From: Kingdonia uniflora
Taxonomy: Eukaryota; Streptophyta; Magnoliopsida; Ranunculales; Circaeasteraceae
DNA: 64,000 nt
Assembly: GCA_014058105.1 (NCBI GenBank)
Contig: JACGCM010002568.1
Location: 1,488,001-1,552,000 of the forward strand
Direction of reading: 5' to 3'
Part shown: in pieces, positions 46,085 through 58,074 of the stretch
Numbering within the stretch: the first letter of the stretch is position 1
How the letters are laid out: each line of letters starts with the position of its first letter
Position numbers and translations under genes: made by a program
The notes under the pieces: model-generated
What the model was told of the DNA's origin: nothing
What the model saw: the letters and a program-made list of their open reading frames with translations, nothing else
The model's database searches: none

Positions 46085-48675
46085 TCATATCGGCAAGGCC
46101 GAATCCTCTTCCCCTGCAGGCCCTTCAGCATCACCTTCAGCACCCACAGTTGAAGGCCACGACCCCGAGCCATCTGCAATCACGTCAGGCAAAGCCCCAA
46201 CAGTTATACCTTCGCCCACAAGAGTTTCCATGCCCCTTCCAGCACCGTTAACGTCAACTTCCATCCCTCCATTTGTCTGCAAAGACTCCTTAGCAATAGG
46301 TTCTTCCTCAACAGGAAGGCATTTAAAAGTATTAGGATCAAAACCCTGATCCTTAATAAAAAATTTTAGCCTGACAGTCACTTTACATTCATCATCAAAC
46401 TGCGCCTGGTAGAGCATCTTCTGCTCTGCCTTTTCCTTCATTTTCATAGCAAGCTTCGTAGCCCATACCCGCTCCTGGTTTGAACATTAAACCTCGAACC
46501 TCTTATCGAAGGAGTCAGTGATCGCCGCCAGATCTTGCTTCAACACTTTGACCTCGGGCAACAATGACGCCTCAGTCCCTGGAGCAAAATCTAGACTTTC
46601 AACCGCCTGCTGCAGCTTCCTCTTTGCTGACTTCATTGCCTTGTTATAAGATTGTATCCAAGCATCTGTCTGCTAGAATATTCGAGCAGTCAGTACCCCT
46701 CGAAACTCGAAGGATTTAAAAGAAATCTCAGAATCTCACAGAAGAAATTAATAGATAGTTACCTGAAACATACTCTTCTTTATTTCCTTTGAAGCCTCGT
46801 CTGGGTCACCTTTGCAGAGTTCAACCTTCGAAGCGTGTTTAACTACTGTTTCCTCTCATCGTTCAGCCTATGTTATCTCTTCATCCTCATCCGCTACATC
46901 ATCTTCCCCCAACGCCCTACGTCTTTTACGTTGAACAGCCTTCAACTGTTGTATCTTCAGAGCCTCGGGCACAACCTTGCTCTTCCCTTTCTCAGCCTGT
47001 GTTGGCACCTGCCTCGATCTCAGTTTCGAAGCGTCACTGGCCACTTCGGGTACGGGCACCGTTTGACTCGACGCCCTTTTCGACTTTGGAACATACTGAA
47101 CGTTTCTTGGCAACTCATCCCTTCCCATTTCTTCGGGAACTTTCATACCACCTTCGCCTCTCCTCCTCTTTGATGGCTTCGGCGTAACGGGTACGTTTCA
47201 AAGCTGGGAATTTGTCTTCTTCCTTCTCTTCCTCTTGATACCATGACTTTCGAAAACAAAATCCACCCAATCCTCACTAGCTTCGAGCAAGGCCTCAATA
47301 TAGTTTCTCGGGTTATTCCAAGAAAGAATCTTCGGACTTGCAGAACAAACAAAATGTGATCACCGCTTATTCAAGATGTACATAAAAAAAATATTTAAAC
47401 AACACACTTACTCTAATTATAGACCCTATGGTGCAACCTATAAAGGTCCTCCCCCTTAACATTCTCGTAGTTGCCCCGTACTATAACCAAGTCTTTATTC
47501 CACCCTCGACCCATCGAGCACAGACAAAAAAACAAGGGCTTCTCAGGGTGACACTGGATGTGGTAGGTACCTGTGTTCTGGCTCGCCTTCTTCGAGTAGA
47601 AGGTCACAACATCAAACCACTTAATTAAACTCCTTACCTCACTGCTCAACTTTTCATTCCTCCCCTCTATAACCCTCATCATCTTATAAAAATTTCCATT
47701 CATTTGTACCGGGGCAACCTCCAAAAAATTTAACACCTCCTTCAGTAATCGTCGAAGAGGAAGTTCTATTCCTAATCGAATTAAGCCTCTATAAGCCATT
47801 ATCCCTTCTCTAGGGTCCGATTTGAAAGTTAACCCTTCTCCAGCCACACCCAACAACACCCCCACTCTCGACAGCTCCAGCTTGGCAGCAAATCAATCTA
47901 ATCTAACCTTATCTCTAACCGAAACGGTACCTTCGGCCCTATCAAACTCAGTCGAATACCCACTTTCATCACTATGCCCCCCTTCTCCCTTTTTACCACC
48001 AGAAGGCCCCGCATTACCCTCTCCTCTCTCCCCCCATAGTATCTCCTCCTCTTTACTATCCTCAGTCACCACCGTCTTACGACGTCTTGTAATCGAAACC
48101 TCACCAGCCAGCAACACCATGGCTAAAGGGGTATCGGCTACAGCATTTAACACTTCTAAGTCGTTGCCCTCATCTATGGGAGCAAGACCAAAAATACTAG
48201 TTTCGAATGCTTCGATCTCCCCGTCTATCATCCTTTGTCTCAAAGCTTGACGGGTATGCTTCTTAGCCTAGAGAAGAAGAGGCACGTAATCAGATCGATA
48301 AATTCGATAATTACATGTCAATAACCAATATCTCATCTACCCTCTCCAACAGATATGGACACTTTCGAAATCTTGATCCAAAACCCGACGCCTCCTTCAA
48401 AACCTCCACATTCCCCGAATGGGTTGGAACACAAACTCATGAATTCTCTTCTCCTAGAAGATAACCCCCAAACTTCAAACCCTGAAGATTCTACTCACAG
48501 ACATAAAAGGCAAAAGAAAACATGAATAAACAGAGATCAAGTGACATACCTGTGTTAGAAGCAGTATACTCAAAACAACAAGATCAATGCAACAACTTTA
48601 GCAACTTCTCTCAAGAATCAACACTAATGGCGTACGTTCTCTTCCTCTCACTCTATCTGGTTTTTATTAATGTAC
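46085..48675 (-). pseudogene. Antisense gene Z of E2 (four exons, broken)
   Basis: Minus strand, exons about 48675-48550, 48267-47412, 47336-46763 and 46672-46085. Introns run GTATGT...CTAG, GTAAGT...CAAG and GTAACT...CTAG, at the same places as in E1. Exon 2 has a serine/glutamate-rich start, then ELPLRRLLKEVLNFLEVAPV, FDVVTFYSKK and YHIQCHPEKPLFF, which resemble the PF04195 domain. Exon 3 has basic patches (KRKRRKK, QRKRRRA) that could act as nuclear signals. Exon 4 is a coiled coil plus an acidic, glycine-rich tail. About six stops break the frame. Better preserved than the E1 copy. Confidence 0.72.
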
Positions 48676-48699
48676 AGTATACTGGTTACTTCTCTCACA

Positions 48700-48710
48700 T
48701 TTATATACCT
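48700..48710 (-). promoter_or_regulatory. TATA box of antisense gene Z (E2)
   Basis: Minus strand reads GGTATATAAATGTGAGAGAAG. The first intron donor lies about 150 bp downstream, the same spacing as in E1. Confidence 0.6.
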
Positions 48711-48714
48711 TCTC

Positions 48715-49675
48715 GAAAAACCAAAACCACCTTGATTTTCAAACCACTACCATTACCACGCTCCCACTACCCCAACTTTTCGGCTACAATATGTTTTGAC
48801 TGATTTACCCCTCATATCCTTCACGTGCAATCTGCACGCCCACTTCGAATTAGCTGTAAACTTCAAACCTCTCAAACCTTTTCACCCTCACTCGAAGCAT
48901 CCCAGTCAAATCCCAACATTAAATCATAACTTTTCCGCAAAACGAGGACAAAAATCATGATTACTTGTATGACACACTGCCCTAGACGCACGCACCACTT
49001 ATGAGCTGTCAGGGCTATCAGTACGACCAGTCAAATCCTACAAAACCTTCGGCACACTTTTCACATACGAGTAATCGATTATGTTGTGTCGCGAATATTC
49101 GCCAACAGATAACCTCAAAATTTAATTCTCAAATATATCGAACATTCGACCTACAACACATTCATCAGCTCATAACCTCACGTTTTTATTATTTCGACAT
49201 ATCATCCTTTACTCTGACAGTTCAAAATTTTATTTATACACGAAGCATAACACTGCTTCGACAGATAACAAGTTTTACTTCAACAGTTCCAAATTCCACT
49301 TATACATAAATCCCAATTTTCCTTCGACAGACCACATCCCTCCTTCGACAGATTACAATGGTATACTTCGACAGTTCAAAAATTTGTGTCTACACAGATT
49401 AAACCTCTTGCATCAATAGATCAAACCTTTTATTTTCGACAGATTAGACCTCTTACTTTGATAGTTCAAGCCTGTTACTTTGAGAGATCAAAGTTGTACT
49501 TCGAACATTCAAAATCCTACGGTAAACAACATTGAAAAATAATTCGATAGATTATACTACCGGCACCCAATTATATTAGCCTCAAAAAACAACCTAGCAC
49601 AATTCAAACAGTTCTTACAAGCACCCTACATACAAATTCCATATCAAAAATAGTTACCAAAACTGACAGAGGACC
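48715..49675. other. Spacer between antisense genes Z and Y with CTTCGACAG motifs
   Basis: No gene. Between about 49180 and 49510 the motif CTTCGACAG or TTCGACAGAT recurs many times at irregular 25-45 bp spacing, with AT-rich text between. This looks like a decayed short repeat. It is longer than the matching E1 spacer (17160-17352). Confidence 0.5.
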
Positions 49676-49993
49676 TTAATTATCTGTGGGATGCTCCTCT
49701 TCGACTACAGGCACAGCACCAGCATCCTCCTGGTCTCCCATCTCTTCCATAAACGATTTAAGCAGGGACAATCGGTGACTGGGTAATGGACCCATCATCT
49801 GAAGAATCCCCCATCAGTATGCAAAAGACATTCCAGGAATGGGTGCCCCGGGTTCCACTTCAAAGAGGTTTGGCATTTTCGCATTAATATCCTGATCGAT
49901 ACCAAGCCTCCCTTACAGCTCTAACGTCCTCTCCTGTATTCACCTGACCCTTACTGCTGCCTGGTTCTCCAAAGCGGGTACATTCAAAGCCAT
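49676..49993 (-). pseudogene. Antisense gene Y of E2, three stops
   Basis: 106 codons from ATG 49993 to TAA 49676. It shares with E1 the blocks NVP..E.QA.VR, GI...INAKMPNLFEVEPGAP and QMMGPLPSHRL. Stops lie at codons 18, 28 and 63, the last where E1 has tryptophan (FAYWWG). The C-terminal part diverges from E1. Function unknown. Confidence 0.6.
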
Positions 49994-50064
49994 TTCTTAT
50001 TCGAGCACGTAAGTAGAAAGATGGAGAAAGAATACAGAACGATGAGAAAACCCCTCCATAGCAA

Positions 50065-50077
50065 CCCCTTTTATACA
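50065..50077 (-). promoter_or_regulatory. TATA box of antisense gene Y (E2)
   Basis: Minus strand TGTATAAAAGGGG, about 79 bp before the ATG at 49993. The E1 counterpart has one more A and the same spacing. Confidence 0.65.
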
Positions 50078-50590
50078 TGAAAAAAAATGTCAACGTTCCC
50101 TCTTCTCTGGCCGCATTAATTGTTGTCTTCAATTTCCTACCTTGAAAACTCAACAGTCCAACTTCTACAACATCCTAGACATAACGATTTCCTTTGTATC
50201 CCCATTTCAAACCTTATTCCCGAGGACTTGCAGTCGGGCAAACCTCCAGCATCAAACCATCGACCATTTTCACACTTCGACTTCAATCTCTTTCACCGAG
50301 TCTTTACTAATACAGAGTTGATTACCTTCGACCATATCATTATACTTCGATACCATTATTTACCCCCAATTAATAATTCGATTACATGTATTTTCTACCG
50401 TGCCTATAAGAATATTCATCTACAATACCAACTAGATACAATTACATAAAGTTTCAGGAAATATTACTTCCATTCCATTATTCAATTTACTAAAGAGCAT
50501 AATTTCAAACCCAAATACATTCATACAAACAGCTCAAACAAAAACCTCTACATAAAACCTTACAATACAAAGAGACCCATTATCACCACC

Positions 50591-50928
50591 TCAAACAGTA
50601 GCCCTACTTCCAAAAGGCCCACTTGTACTCACCGAGCTTTGTTCCTCCATCTCCTCTTCTGTACAAATGAGGCACTCGGCCAAAGCCGACAGAAAAAGAT
50701 AACGCTTCTCCGTAGTAGTAAAGTTATACTTCAGTTGGTCCCAAAGATAGGCATAAGGCTCCCCATTGATAAGATCTCTAGCCTCTACCTCCATTAGTTC
50801 AGGCATGTCCCAGTCTAGATCATGATGCCCGAAGAACTTCATATGCAGTTCAGCAGTCTTCCGCATTAGAGACGATCCCGGGCGAACCCCATCCTCTTCT
50901 GATATCGCGTATTGGGCGTGGTATCCAT
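50591..50928 (-). pseudogene. Antisense gene X of E2, one frameshift
   Basis: Begins MDTTPNTRYQKRMGFARDRL. A one-base deletion near 50870 then shifts the frame, after which AELHMKFFGHHDLDWDMPEL, NGEPYAYLWDQLKY and KRYLFLSALAECLICTEEE read openly to the stop at 50591. The total length differs from E1 by exactly one base. This small protein of about 112 residues has no recognised family. Confidence 0.62.
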
Positions 50929-51005
50929 AGAGATTTCTAAAATTTGCAGAAGAAAGAGAGAAGAATGAAAAAGAAGAAAATTACACAGTATTCCTACTCA
51001 ATAAC

Positions 51006-51019
51006 CCATATTTATAGCC
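51006..51019 (-). promoter_or_regulatory. TATA box of antisense gene X (E2)
   Basis: Minus strand GGCTATAAATATGGG, about 84 bp upstream of the ATG at 50928, matching E1. Confidence 0.65.
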
Positions 51020-51167
51020 TAATTTCATTTATTACCCTATAACCACCAGCATCCCTTTATTACCCTCTTTTTATTACCTCCTACGAAAAGCCAACAGTCA
51101 ACTGTTTCACTTCTAAATATGAAAAATTTTCTCAGCAAACGCCTCTCTACCCGATTTTGAGACCTTC

Positions 51168-51183
51168 GCTAAGAGAGGGCGAA
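51168..51183 (+). promoter_or_regulatory. Polypurine tract of E2
   Basis: GCTAAGAGAGGGCGAA lies directly before the 3' LTR start TGTAGTAGCC. It is the usual site of plus-strand DNA priming. Confidence 0.75.
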
Positions 51184-51795
51184 TGTAGTAGCCTACTCAC
51201 AACCTTCTACCCTAGACAGATACTCGGAGGCTACTTCGAAGCCTACTCGAACATATCGAAGTCAAGACAAATCAACAAACAAGCCTTCCAAAGATCGTCC
51301 GAAGACTAAGCTTAGACTCTAAACAAGCCTCGATGATGGACTCCACACATCACAGCTGAAACACTTCGACCATATCTATACATGGTCGAAGTATGACGGG
51401 ACAGGCACTTCCTATGTTTTATAAATAGGAGAGATACCCGGATTGTACACTTGTAATCTGACCTAACCATGGTGACTCAGCACTTCCTATGTTTTATAAA
51501 TAGGAGAGATGGGGAACCAAGAGTGGGTTAGAAAAATTCTTCCCAGCCCCTTGGCAGTTTACCTTCGATCACCCTGTAAAAAACCAGTACTCGAACCTTC
51601 GATTACTCATCAGTAATAAACACATTCTTAAAAATCTTCATCAGAGGTCGTAGATCATCACATTCAGGCCTCTACGCAAGTATATTGTTTGTAGATTGTT
51701 CATGTTCTAGATTATTTACTTGTGTTCCTTTGTTTATGGATTAACCCCGTACTGTAAGAGCCGACATCCCCTCCAAAAGATGTTAGGCCCATACA
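51184..51795 (+). repeat. 3' LTR of E2, rearranged with duplicated TATA region
   Basis: 612 bp, TGTAG...CATACA. Compared with the 5' LTR, a stretch of U3 is missing and in its place is a second copy of a 31-bp stretch containing the TATA box. The copies start GCACTTCCTATG at 51405 and 51480, period 75. The LTR is followed by GTTCG and the continuation of the element B LTR. Confidence 0.9.
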
Positions 51796-51800
51796 GTTCG

Positions 51801-51846
51801 AACAACCTTCTTCATACTCTCTAGAATTGAGCCCATAGAGGATTTT
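51801..51846 (+). repeat. 5' LTR of element B, piece 2
   Basis: AACAACCTTCTTCATACTCTCTAGAATTG (in parts) continues the LTR alignment from 25713, and the 3' LTR reads GAACGACCTTTTTCATTCTC at this point. The last five bases, ATTTT (51842-51846), are the duplicated target of the solo LTR. Confidence 0.85.
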
Positions 51847-54800
51847 TATCACGCCCCAAAATGTAGTAATCAGTAACTTGACCAATTACTAGATCCGAAG
51901 CTGTGTAGGTCGGGGAATCCACAGATTTGCCCCACGAACAACCGAGCCGTAGACAAATTCTAGCCCAGTCATTCACAATAGTATCACAACAGAGTAATAA
52001 GGAAAACAGAAACATCAGAAGACTAAGGTAACAAAATCTAAACGTAAGATTCTACAAACCTCTACGCAGCAAGCCCAACTGCAATAACAGGAGATTGAGC
52101 CTCCAACTCAGCTTCCCAAGGTTCACCACAGCAGCAACTAAAACCTGAAACATCCTGCCACTAAAAGGGGGGATGCGAGAGTGAGCAAACAACGAGCTTA
52201 CTAACTTCCAAGAATAGCTAAACGATTATACTAACCATTGAGATGGATATAAATATTAATGATAATAGAATATAATGATATCTAACGGTAAGCAATATAT
52301 ATGTATCAATATATATAGGATGACTAATAAATCTATCTATAAATATACCTCGTGCAAAGGAGTGCTAATCTACACTCCAGTCACAAGGACCACTAACTAC
52401 ACTTTAATCACTACCGTGGCTCTCAGCGCCACGCGCAACTAATCTATCTCAGGGATACAATCACACACATGGGTAAACAACCCTCGGCCAACTATAAACC
52501 GATCGGGTTATCCAAACCCTAACCAGGCACAATCCCGAAGTTACCACAAGCTGAATGAGATTGCCCACAATAAAATACCAGCCTAAGGCTCACAGCAACC
52601 AACCAGATTAATCAACCTAATAAATTAAATAAATATAGAAGAGAGAGGAATAGATACAGTAAGGAGAGGAATATACAGAAGGAAAATGAATCTAATTATA
52701 CCGCAATTCTATTAGAAGAAGAGGAATCTAATAAGCAGAGAAGAATATGATGAACTAGGATAATCCCATAATTATCCCAATGCAATGATATGTTATGATG
52801 ATGATATGATAGAATGATGCAGAATGGTTCTATATTAAACATAATACAAAAAGGGTTAAGGATTTCTATCAGAAGAACCTACGATAAAGAAGTATGCGGA
52901 GATGCAATAATATGCTTGGTGATAATGATGATGATGATGTTATGATGCATAATGGTTTGTGATGAAGTGGGATAGTCCCATACCTATCCCAATGCTGAAT
53001 GATTTAGCGATGTCAACCCAAAGGGCTAGCCCCCAAGACTAAAGTGGGCTGACAACTGCTGAAAAAGGATTTACCTTACCGAATATTGTTGGATACAAGG
53101 GTACGATATACTGCACTAGCTCGACCAGACTAAAAGATATTAACATAGGTATTTCAACCTCGCCTGAGGAGTCTGAATACCAAGAACTAGCATCCAACCA
53201 TGTCTCTCCACGCAGGATGAGATTGGGCACCAGGGGAACTATTCTAACCATAACTTCATTCACAGGAGAAGACTGGGCACCAGGAAATAGTATCCAACCA
53301 TGTCTCTCTATGCAGGACGAGACTAGGCACCAGGAAAACTAATCCAACCATATCTTCAGCTCTAAAACTTTAACCCGATCCAGGGATCCTATCAACCTAT
53401 CGGGGGCCAGCTGATGCGGAGTTGTTTATGTATCCACGCGCAGTAAGATAAGGAGAGAATATATTATCTATGGATGTGAGCATGATCCTAGAGACTGAAA
53501 CACAACTACTGTTAACACAGCCAGTACACAATAGGATAACCACCTGCCTGAGAGCGTGGCAACCAAAACTAACACAGATGCCCTCCTGTGACTCAGTTGC
53601 ACCATCTAAACCTAGATGAAACAGCAACTTAATCGTCATGACATCTAAACAACATCAGTCTCTAAGATTCCACAAAGCAATATGATTACCATCAAGTACG
53701 ACAGTACTATGGCTGTCAACACAGACTAGTACTCATGGGGTAACCTACAAGAGTCCAACAAGTAGTCAACAATCCCCAATAATAGAACAACTCACAATCC
53801 TCCTAATCATGTACATAGGCCACCAGCACGGATGTACAGGAACTGGATTCAACAGGAGGTTTCAACCGTATTCCAACATCACGGGTGACGTACAACTTCA
53901 TAAACCACCTGGGTCAGCCGCGGATCTCACTGAGCTATGTTGTCTTACTGCCTCCTAGATGACAGAGGGGAACACAGCCCTAACAGCCTCAACCCGGGGA
54001 AAGAAGGCTTACGAGTAAGCTCTGAGAATCATGAGGACAGTAAGTATCACAACACGATAAGCAAACAATCTTAAGGTAAACTATCAGAAGTTCACATCCT
54101 CGACTAACCACCACGGACAAGCTGTCTGCTCACCATCAACAACTAACAGTCTAGGAGATACACACTCCCACATGGAATCTAACATTCCAAACAGCCACCA
54201 ATCACAATGACAGTGCCCAAGGACCAAGCCTCGAGAATACATAGTACACCTAGACTAGTCCTAAGACTAATCAAAACAATAGCAGGCAAGAAGACGAGCT
54301 CCGAATCGAAGACCATGTCTTACTGAAGCTTTGTCACCCCAAGACTACCCAGAACCAAGTCCAGCAACCCAAACTAACCAGGGTGCTATACTATAGGGTG
54401 AGAACTATAGTCTCTGAACTATACTATCTCAGAGAAATGGTGGCTAGACCACATGCCATCCATAAGTCTCTACTAATCGTCAAACCAAGTCACTAGTGCC
54501 CTGAAACAAGCGGGGCACCCTAATAACTAACCAGCAATACCATACTCAAGATACTATATATATATATATATATAAATATAGCGACGCTGAGGTGTCGCAA
54601 CACACTGAGAAATGCATTTTTTCTCAACCTCAATGAAGATAGGATCCGCAATAACCACCCACAATGAAATCGGTCTAGGAGGAATCTCAGGAGTCATCGT
54701 CACGTCGACGACAACAGAGAATAACCTCCTCTGACTAAACATAACCTACAGGTTCTATCTAGTAGCTAAACTCATAATATACCCAAATGCTATACTAACT

Positions 54801-56557
54801 TAACAATTCCTTAAATACTCACTCGCACAGTGTACTAAGAGAATAAACCGTATAGATGCCCTAAGCAATTAAGCAATATACTAACCTAATTACAGATATA
54901 ATATACTAAACTATGCATTTATATAACTCGTGAATCAGCATAATAATCAAGTTATTTAGGAAGTTAAAAACTCTCTTGATAAAACAACGCTCTGAACGAC
55001 AATCTCGGCGAAACTGTCCAAACAACACCCCAAAAGAAATGTGCTCCGTGAATCGACTTCCGGAACTTCAAATCAATCACGGAAAGGACCATGAACACCA
55101 CAACATTAACCACTATCAAGTCCCGGAGCCCAATCGTAATTCTAACAAAGGATACCCGCCCGAAATTGCGTTTCAGATCAACACCAAAACTAAATCAACA
55201 ACTGAACCTCACTCCCCATCACACTAAACCCCAATCACCACCACCGAACAACTGCAAGGAAAACTCAATAATCAACATCACAATAACCAACTCAAATCCA
55301 CCACTCTCAGGGCTCCAAAAGTCAGAAAATCAGCTATCCAAATCAGATTATCAGGGGGGGAAAACAGTTAATAAAAGGAGGAAAACAGTTACCAAAGGGG
55401 GAAAACAGTTAGGTTATACGAACTGATTTCAGAACTCCGGGACACAACAACGATCTCCGTAATCGTTCCACTAACCCCAAACAATAAACAAATCTTAAAA
55501 TCTTCTCTAATCAATTACCAAGCAAGCAAGAGAGTTATACTGAACTGAAAATCAGATTACAAAGTTGGAACAACAACAGGGAATTACTCGCAGAAAAAGG
55601 GCAGCTGCGATCGGAAATGGATGACGATTAGACGGAGGTTGAAGATGGTTAAAATATCCCTCTTTCTACACTTCAAAATAGTAGCAACAAAGGCGGCAAC
55701 GACTGAAACAGATCAGCCACAAGGGCAGCAGCAACTGAGCCGTAACAGTTGCCTCTACTCCTTCTAACAGCAGCAGCTCTTCCCTCTCCAATTCGAATCA
55801 AATCAAAGACCCCAAAAGCAACACAACATTCACAAACCCTAAATCAATTCAAGCCATAAGGGTTCCACCAAAACCAAAATCAACCCAAAGATACAAGAGA
55901 GAGAGAGGAATTACTCACCGAGAGAAACGGCGAAGAATCGTGTCAAATTCGGCGAGCAAGGCAAGGAGAGAATTCAGTTTGGAGAGGAGAGGATTGGGTT
56001 AGGAGAAGAAAGAGAGAGTGAAAGAGAAATGTAAGGAGAGAAAATGGATAATGATATAAATATAACCGACCAGTCGTTCGAACGATCGGGAACTGGAAGA
56101 ATCCAAAAATGCCACTCTGAGTTCCTCCTGAACCACACACAACGCCAAGATCCCCAGAAGACTGGAACAACCCGAACAACCATCACAACCCTAACAAAGG
56201 GTTCCCAAGGCCTAAACACCACCTCTACCGCTTCACGGCCACCAAAACGCCTAAACCCCCGAAAATAGATCTTTGCTCGGAAAACTCCGAAAACCTATCG
56301 GCCAATCCAACAGCTCATCGGAACCACACCAAACCACAAACACATCAAAAAAACATCACCACCAACCCATCTAGGGGTTCCCAAGGTCACCATAAAATCT
56401 AATCCGCCCTAAGCCACTGAAACCACCAGAAGGAAATGACACAGAACCTGCCAATAGAAATAATACGAATGCATAACAAATAACATATAGGAATAACAAT
56501 ACTAATACTTAATAATAAATAATAATAAAAATAACCTGAAAAATCCAGGACATTACA
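51847..56557 (-). mobile_element. 4.7-kb solo LTR (chromovirus-like) inserted in the LTR of element B
   Basis: On the minus strand it begins TGTAATGTCCTGG and ends GGGGCGTGATA, flanked by ATTTT on both sides (51842-51846, 56558-56562). TGTAATxTCC...GGGGCGTGACA is the usual frame of Tekay/Del-type LTRs, which can be several kilobases long. It has no gag or pol reading frame, so a solo LTR is the simplest reading. A minus-strand TATA-like stretch (TTATATTTATATC) lies near 56052-56064. A (TA)n run at 54555-54573 and a ~50-bp repeat at 53190-53365 are included. Confidence 0.7.
53190..53365 (+). repeat. ~50-bp tandem repeat inside the solo LTR
   Basis: Three units carry GGCACCAGG at 53226, 53276 and 53326, with CCAACCATGTCTCTC preceding. 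Mismatches are moderate. The reading frames across it are not genes. Confidence 0.7.
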
Positions 56558-56562
56558 ATTTT

Positions 56563-56935
56563 CCTTTAAACGAGTTGTCATGCCGTTCGAATGAGTTGTC
56601 AACTTTCTAGGGTATTAGACCAATTAGGCGTAAAGTCGCTCGACCGACTCCCTATTCCGCTCGAACGACTTTGGCAGTGTTTGTGATTTTTAAGTTTTGT
56701 ATTGCCTCAATATCCATTTTTTATTATTTCAAGTTCCCTCTATATAAAGGGGACTTAGGTTAATCATTTTGGATTTTAAATTTGGAAAGAGTTCTGAGAG
56801 AAACCTAGAGTTTGAGAGTTTTTTTTATTGTAATTACTTTATTTTAAGTAATCGAATTCTCTATTTTTCCAAGCCATTTGGTGTTCTTCGCATTTTTCTA
56901 GTAACTAGAGCTTCTCAATTATATTGTGGATTAAG
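56563..56935 (+). repeat. 5' LTR of element B, piece 3
   Basis: Continues after the solo LTR with CGAGTTGTCATGCCGTTCG. It then has the TATA box (CTATATAAAGGGGAC near 56741) and the U5 end ATTGTGGATTAAG. It aligns to 59215-59548 of the 3' LTR. Confidence 0.87.
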
Positions 56936-56943
56936 TAGTATCA
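56936..56943 (+). promoter_or_regulatory. Primer-binding site of element B
   Basis: TAGTATCAATTTTCC after the LTR: one change from the TGGTATCA of element A. It is complementary to initiator tRNA-Met, apart from that change. Confidence 0.6.
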
Positions 56944-56980
56944 ATTTTCCAGTTACGATTCTCAGGGGGGGGGGAGTTGA

Positions 56981-58060
56981 TTGTGGTTTATGGTCTTTAT
57001 ATGTGACCGTGTGATGCAAACGAAGGAGAAGCTAGTGAGTCTGTTAAAGATCAATCGCAAACCTAATTCGAAGAAGAAGGACGATTTGGAGATGAGAAAT
57101 TCCAATGATCAAAACACGACTATGGAAATGATTTTGAGGAGATCGATAGTGATTCTAATGGTGCCGAATCCGACAAGGAGCGATCGGGTATTGGTAAGTC
57201 ATCGAATCCTATACGTAATCTTTGAATAAAATTTAAGATTGAAATTCTGGTATTCAACGATTTAATCGATACCGAGAAGTTGGATAATTTATTAGATAGG
57301 TTGGAAACTTATTTTTCCATTTATAAATACTCCAATGCTCAACAAATATGCTTTGCTATGCTAAAATTTGCAAGTAATGCACTCACATGGTAGAAATCTT
57401 ATCGAAAATGGCACGATGTAGGAACTTTGGGTTGGAAAGAATTTAAGGTTTTAGTACAAAAGCAGTTTTATCCGATTGGGTGTGAGCAGAGAGATGGCAT
57501 AAATGGTACAATATGTGCCAAAAGTTTAAGCAATCCGTAGAGGAGTACACTACGGTATTTTATAACCAAGCTTTAGTTTTAGACATTGATGTGGACAAGT
57601 ACGAGGTGTTCATGAAGTATTTGAGGGGTTTTTCTGTATCCATTAGGAGAGAGTTGAAGCTCTTAACTGTGGCCATTATCGAGGATGCTACCATGAAGAA
57701 AAATACCATTGAAGGCAAGTACTTGAAAAGTGACAAAGAAGATGACAAAATCAAGTCGGGGTAAAAGTATAGTTGGAAAAATGAGCATAAGGGAGAAGTC
57801 AAAGGATAAGGGTCTTCATCCAAAGAGTTTCATTGTAATCATTATAAGGTGAGTGGGCATCTTTCCGATTATTGATGGAAACTTCACCCAAAGCTTCGGC
57901 CGAAGGAGGAGAAGAGCAAGAAAGGGAGATATGCACTAGCCGCAGAGGTTGTTAACCTCTCGGATTTAGATTAACCAAATCCTTAGATTATACTTAGGTT
58001 TCAACATACTTTGGCTACCGAGGAGGAGATTCGGGAATAAATTTTTCATATCAGTATTCA
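56981..58060 (+). pseudogene. gag of element B
   Basis: N-terminal CDRVMQTKEKLVSLLKINRK matches element A. The capsid part (YKYSNAQQICFAMLKFASNA, SYRKWHDVGTLGWKEFKVLV) contains stops. The zinc knuckle near 57832 reads CNHYKVSGHLSDY then TGA at the last cysteine position. The second cysteine is tyrosine, exactly as in element A. WKLHPKLRPKEE follows. Confidence 0.75.
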
Positions 58061-58074
58061 GGTAAGGTAGAGCT

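Noticed and set aside
54555..54578. (TA)n run considered as a promoter
   Set aside because: Simple microsatellite with no downstream gene on either strand.
55943..56222. Two serine/leucine-rich minus-strand ORFs near the end of the solo LTR
   Set aside because: Low-complexity translation of a CTCTCTC-rich leader within the LTR; no homology to gag or other genes.
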